Shown here: in pieces, positions 13,397 to 14,893 of the stretch | Position numbering within the stretch: position 1 is the first letter of the stretch | Layout of the letters: each line of letters begins with the position of its first letter | DNA from: PFL42 sp964492235 | GTDB taxonomy: Bacteria; Chloroflexota; Anaerolineae; Anaerolineales; E44-bin32 | Length of the DNA: 14,893 nt | Assembly (NCBI GenBank): GCA_964492235.1 | Contig: CAZBJQ010000066.1 | Location: 1-14,893 of the forward strand | Direction of reading: 5' to 3' | The notes under the pieces: model-generated | Databases searched by the model: none | Told to the model about the DNA's origin: nothing | What the model saw: the letters and a program-made list of their open reading frames with translations, nothing else | Made by a program: the position numbers and the translations under genes

Positions 13397-14680
13397 CTAC
13401 CAGGGGCTGTGACGCCGCTTGACCTGATCCAGCAGATCCGGCAGTTTCCCGGTCTCTCCAAAGCCGGAAGCCCCGCGACGGATGGCCGCCTGCCCTTCCG
13501 CATCGCTCATCGCTTCCGCAACAACGACGATTTGTGTGTTCTGCAACAGCTGCCGCAGCTGGCGTAACAGCCAGTAGTCGCGCGCCTGGGCAACCTGGGA
13601 GTTGACAAGCACCACGGCCGGCTCCAGGCGCTCCGCCAGCACCAGGGCTTCTTCGGCACCGGTGGCCTCGGTGACGCGGAACTCATGCTGCTGTAGCAGC
13701 AGGATCATCGTCTCACGCATCGCCGCATTCGGTTCGACAACCATCACCCGCGCCGAGCGGCGCAAGCCGGCCGTCAGCACAGATTGGATCGTCGACAGAA
13801 TGGCGCCAGTCCCGGACGGCCGAACGACAAACCCGACCGCCCCCATCTGCTTGGGGTCCTCGACATCGGTCCCCGAAGTCAGGAATAGGACCGGGATGTC
13901 GCGTGCCTGCCGGTCCTGCTTGATCAGCATGGCAATGTCGAAGGGCGGAGGATCGCGCAGCATGACGTCCAGCAGCACCAGGTCCGGCTTCTCGGTCCGC
14001 ACCAGGGGCAAGACATCGGAACCGTGCTCCGGGACAATCAGGCGGTATCCTGCCTCATGCAGGTCCGAGCCGAGCAGTTGCCTGAGCTCGCTGTCTTCCA
14101 CCATCATGAGCAAGGTCTTCGTCCCGGGCTGGGAGGATGAGAGGCGTGTCTCCACCGCCAGGCGGACCGGATGCAGGCTGGGCTCGATGTCGCGTGCCGC
14201 CCACAGAGGCAGCGTCAGGCGGATCTCCGCGCCCTGATCTGCATGCCACTTGAGGGCAAGCGCGCCTTGCCATGCCACCGCCACCCGCTCGGCCGCCTCC
14301 AACCCTTGTAACCCCTCTCCCCCTGAGACTGGAGCGAGGGATGTCGGGCGTGGTTGGGCGAACAGGGCCGAGGCTTCAGGCCGCACGCTTTCCAAAGGCA
14401 CCCTGACCGAGACCAGGGCCGCAGGGATGGCCTCCAGCGTTTCGACCGGCGCCAGGTCCGCCCGCACGCGGACTTCCCCTTGCTCGACCCACCCGGCCGC
14501 AAACTGGATCAGCGCTTCCAGGAGCGCCGGCAGCTCGGCCTCCTGTGCCCGCACCGCGGGCAGGTGCGCAGGATACTCGGCGATAATCGCGACCTGATGG
14601 TCTCCCATCGAGGAGACTGCCCGCCGGATCGCTTCCTCGATCGCCGGCGGTAGGTCTACCGCTACCAGAGGCTCGTCCAT
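13397..14680 (-). CDS. Signalling protein: degenerate histidine-kinase ATPase domain + receiver + pseudo-receiver
   Basis: The protein has 427 residues. Residues 28-160 resemble a histidine-kinase ATPase domain (ALLEALIQFAAGWVEQGEV at the N-box position, GGEGLQGLEAAERVAVAWQG at the G-box position, LTLPLW at the end). The N-box Asn is missing and there is no His phosphorylation domain. Residues 188-302 form a receiver with acidic E195/D196, phospho-acceptor D238 (LVLLDVM) and T268, but Arg (R287) where Lys is usual. Residues 310-421 form a second receiver-like domain in which the acceptor Asp is Asn (N360, VVLVNSQ), so it cannot be phosphorylated normally. There is no DNA-binding or output domain. 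It is probably a cytoplasmic adaptor in a phosphorelay, with its partner not adjacent. Start uncertain: ATG 14680, GTG 14683 or GTG 14758, none with a strong ribosome binding site. Confidence 0.82.
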   Translation of the reverse strand: MDEPLVAVDLPPAIEEAIRRAVSSMGDHQVAIIAEYPAHLPAVRAQEAELPALLEALIQFAAGWVEQGEVRVRADLAPVETLEAIPAALVSVRVPLESVRPEASALFAQPRPTSLAPVSGGEGLQGLEAAERVAVAWQGALALKWHADQGAEIRLTLPLWAARDIEPSLHPVRLAVETRLSSSQPGTKTLLMMVEDSELRQLLGSDLHEAGYRLIVPEHGSDVLPLVRTEKPDLVLLDVMLRDPPPFDIAMLIKQDRQARDIPVLFLTSGTDVEDPKQMGAVGFVVRPSGTGAILSTIQSVLTAGLRRSARVMVVEPNAAMRETMILLLQQHEFRVTEATGAEEALVLAERLEPAVVLVNSQVAQARDYWLLRQLRQLLQNTQIVVVAEAMSDAEGQAAIRRGASGFGETGKLPDLLDQVKRRHSPW

Positions 14681-14893
14681 CACGCGGGCAGCTGGTCGGC
14701 ACCGTGGACTGGCCAGGGTCGGAACATGGCTGAATTCAACTGTACCGGAAGGATACACCCGTCTACCTTGCCGATACCTTACAGATTGAGTAGGTACAGA
14801 CAGATATCAGACCATGAGAGCGGCGCCTCCCTTCCTGTGGGCAGCCCTGGTTCCATCCGTCGAACCCCCACCCCTTCCCTCGCAACACCTGCA
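14681..14893. other. Right-edge region upstream of the signalling gene; no gene called
   Basis: An AT-richer patch (14755-14812) probably holds the minus-strand promoter, but no hexamer pair with good spacing was found. Short direct repeats of ACAGAT occur at 14781-14786 and within 14796-14805. On the plus strand ATG 14814 opens a frame to the edge (MRAAPPFLWAALVPSVEPPP) with no ribosome binding site; it could be the start of a gene cut by the window, but the evidence is too thin to call. Confidence 0.3.

Overview
The window is GC-rich, densely packed bacterial DNA. It looks like Chloroflexota, probably an Anaerolineae-type lineage. This rests on gene style: a TPR protein whose N-terminus begins MAEIALRTYV and carries a long Ala/Pro/Glu-rich tail of W-L motifs, several TTG and GTG starts, and multi-domain receiver proteins. 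The assignment is an inference from protein style, not from a marker gene. I found no rRNA, tRNA, CRISPR array, insertion sequence or attachment site.

Left part (1-4394, + strand): an envelope or surface-glycan neighbourhood. It opens with the C-terminal part of a sulfatase/alkaline-phosphatase-superfamily membrane protein that runs off the left edge. Next comes a short membrane-protein fragment that looks like the broken tail of a GT87-type glycosyltransferase. Two diverged, adjacent PIG-V-like GT-C mannosyltransferases follow. The gaps here are long and partly look like decayed coding DNA.

Middle (4804-10385, + strand): a class II-like histone deacetylase/acetylpolyamine amidohydrolase-family enzyme with all zinc ligands; a 1288-residue TPR protein whose central ~870 residues are disordered-looking and carry about 25 copies of a Trp-Leu short motif; then nucleoside diphosphate kinase (ndk) behind a perfect 10-bp hairpin.

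Right part: a compact minus-strand operon, thpR (RNA 2',3'-cyclic phosphodiesterase) - TIGR00725/LOG-like protein - rsfS (ribosome silencing factor). thpR and the LOG gene overlap by ATGA, and rsfS seems to start at a non-standard ATC. Divergent from this operon is a Tat-exported L,D-transpeptidase with a well-spaced promoter that would make an almost leaderless mRNA. It converges, through a strong bidirectional hairpin terminator, on a minus-strand signalling protein built of a degenerate histidine-kinase ATPase domain, one intact receiver and one pseudo-receiver.

The strongest candidates for undescribed biology are the multivalent W-L-motif TPR scaffold and the degenerate kinase/receiver/pseudo-receiver protein. 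The apparent AUC start of rsfS is also worth checking.
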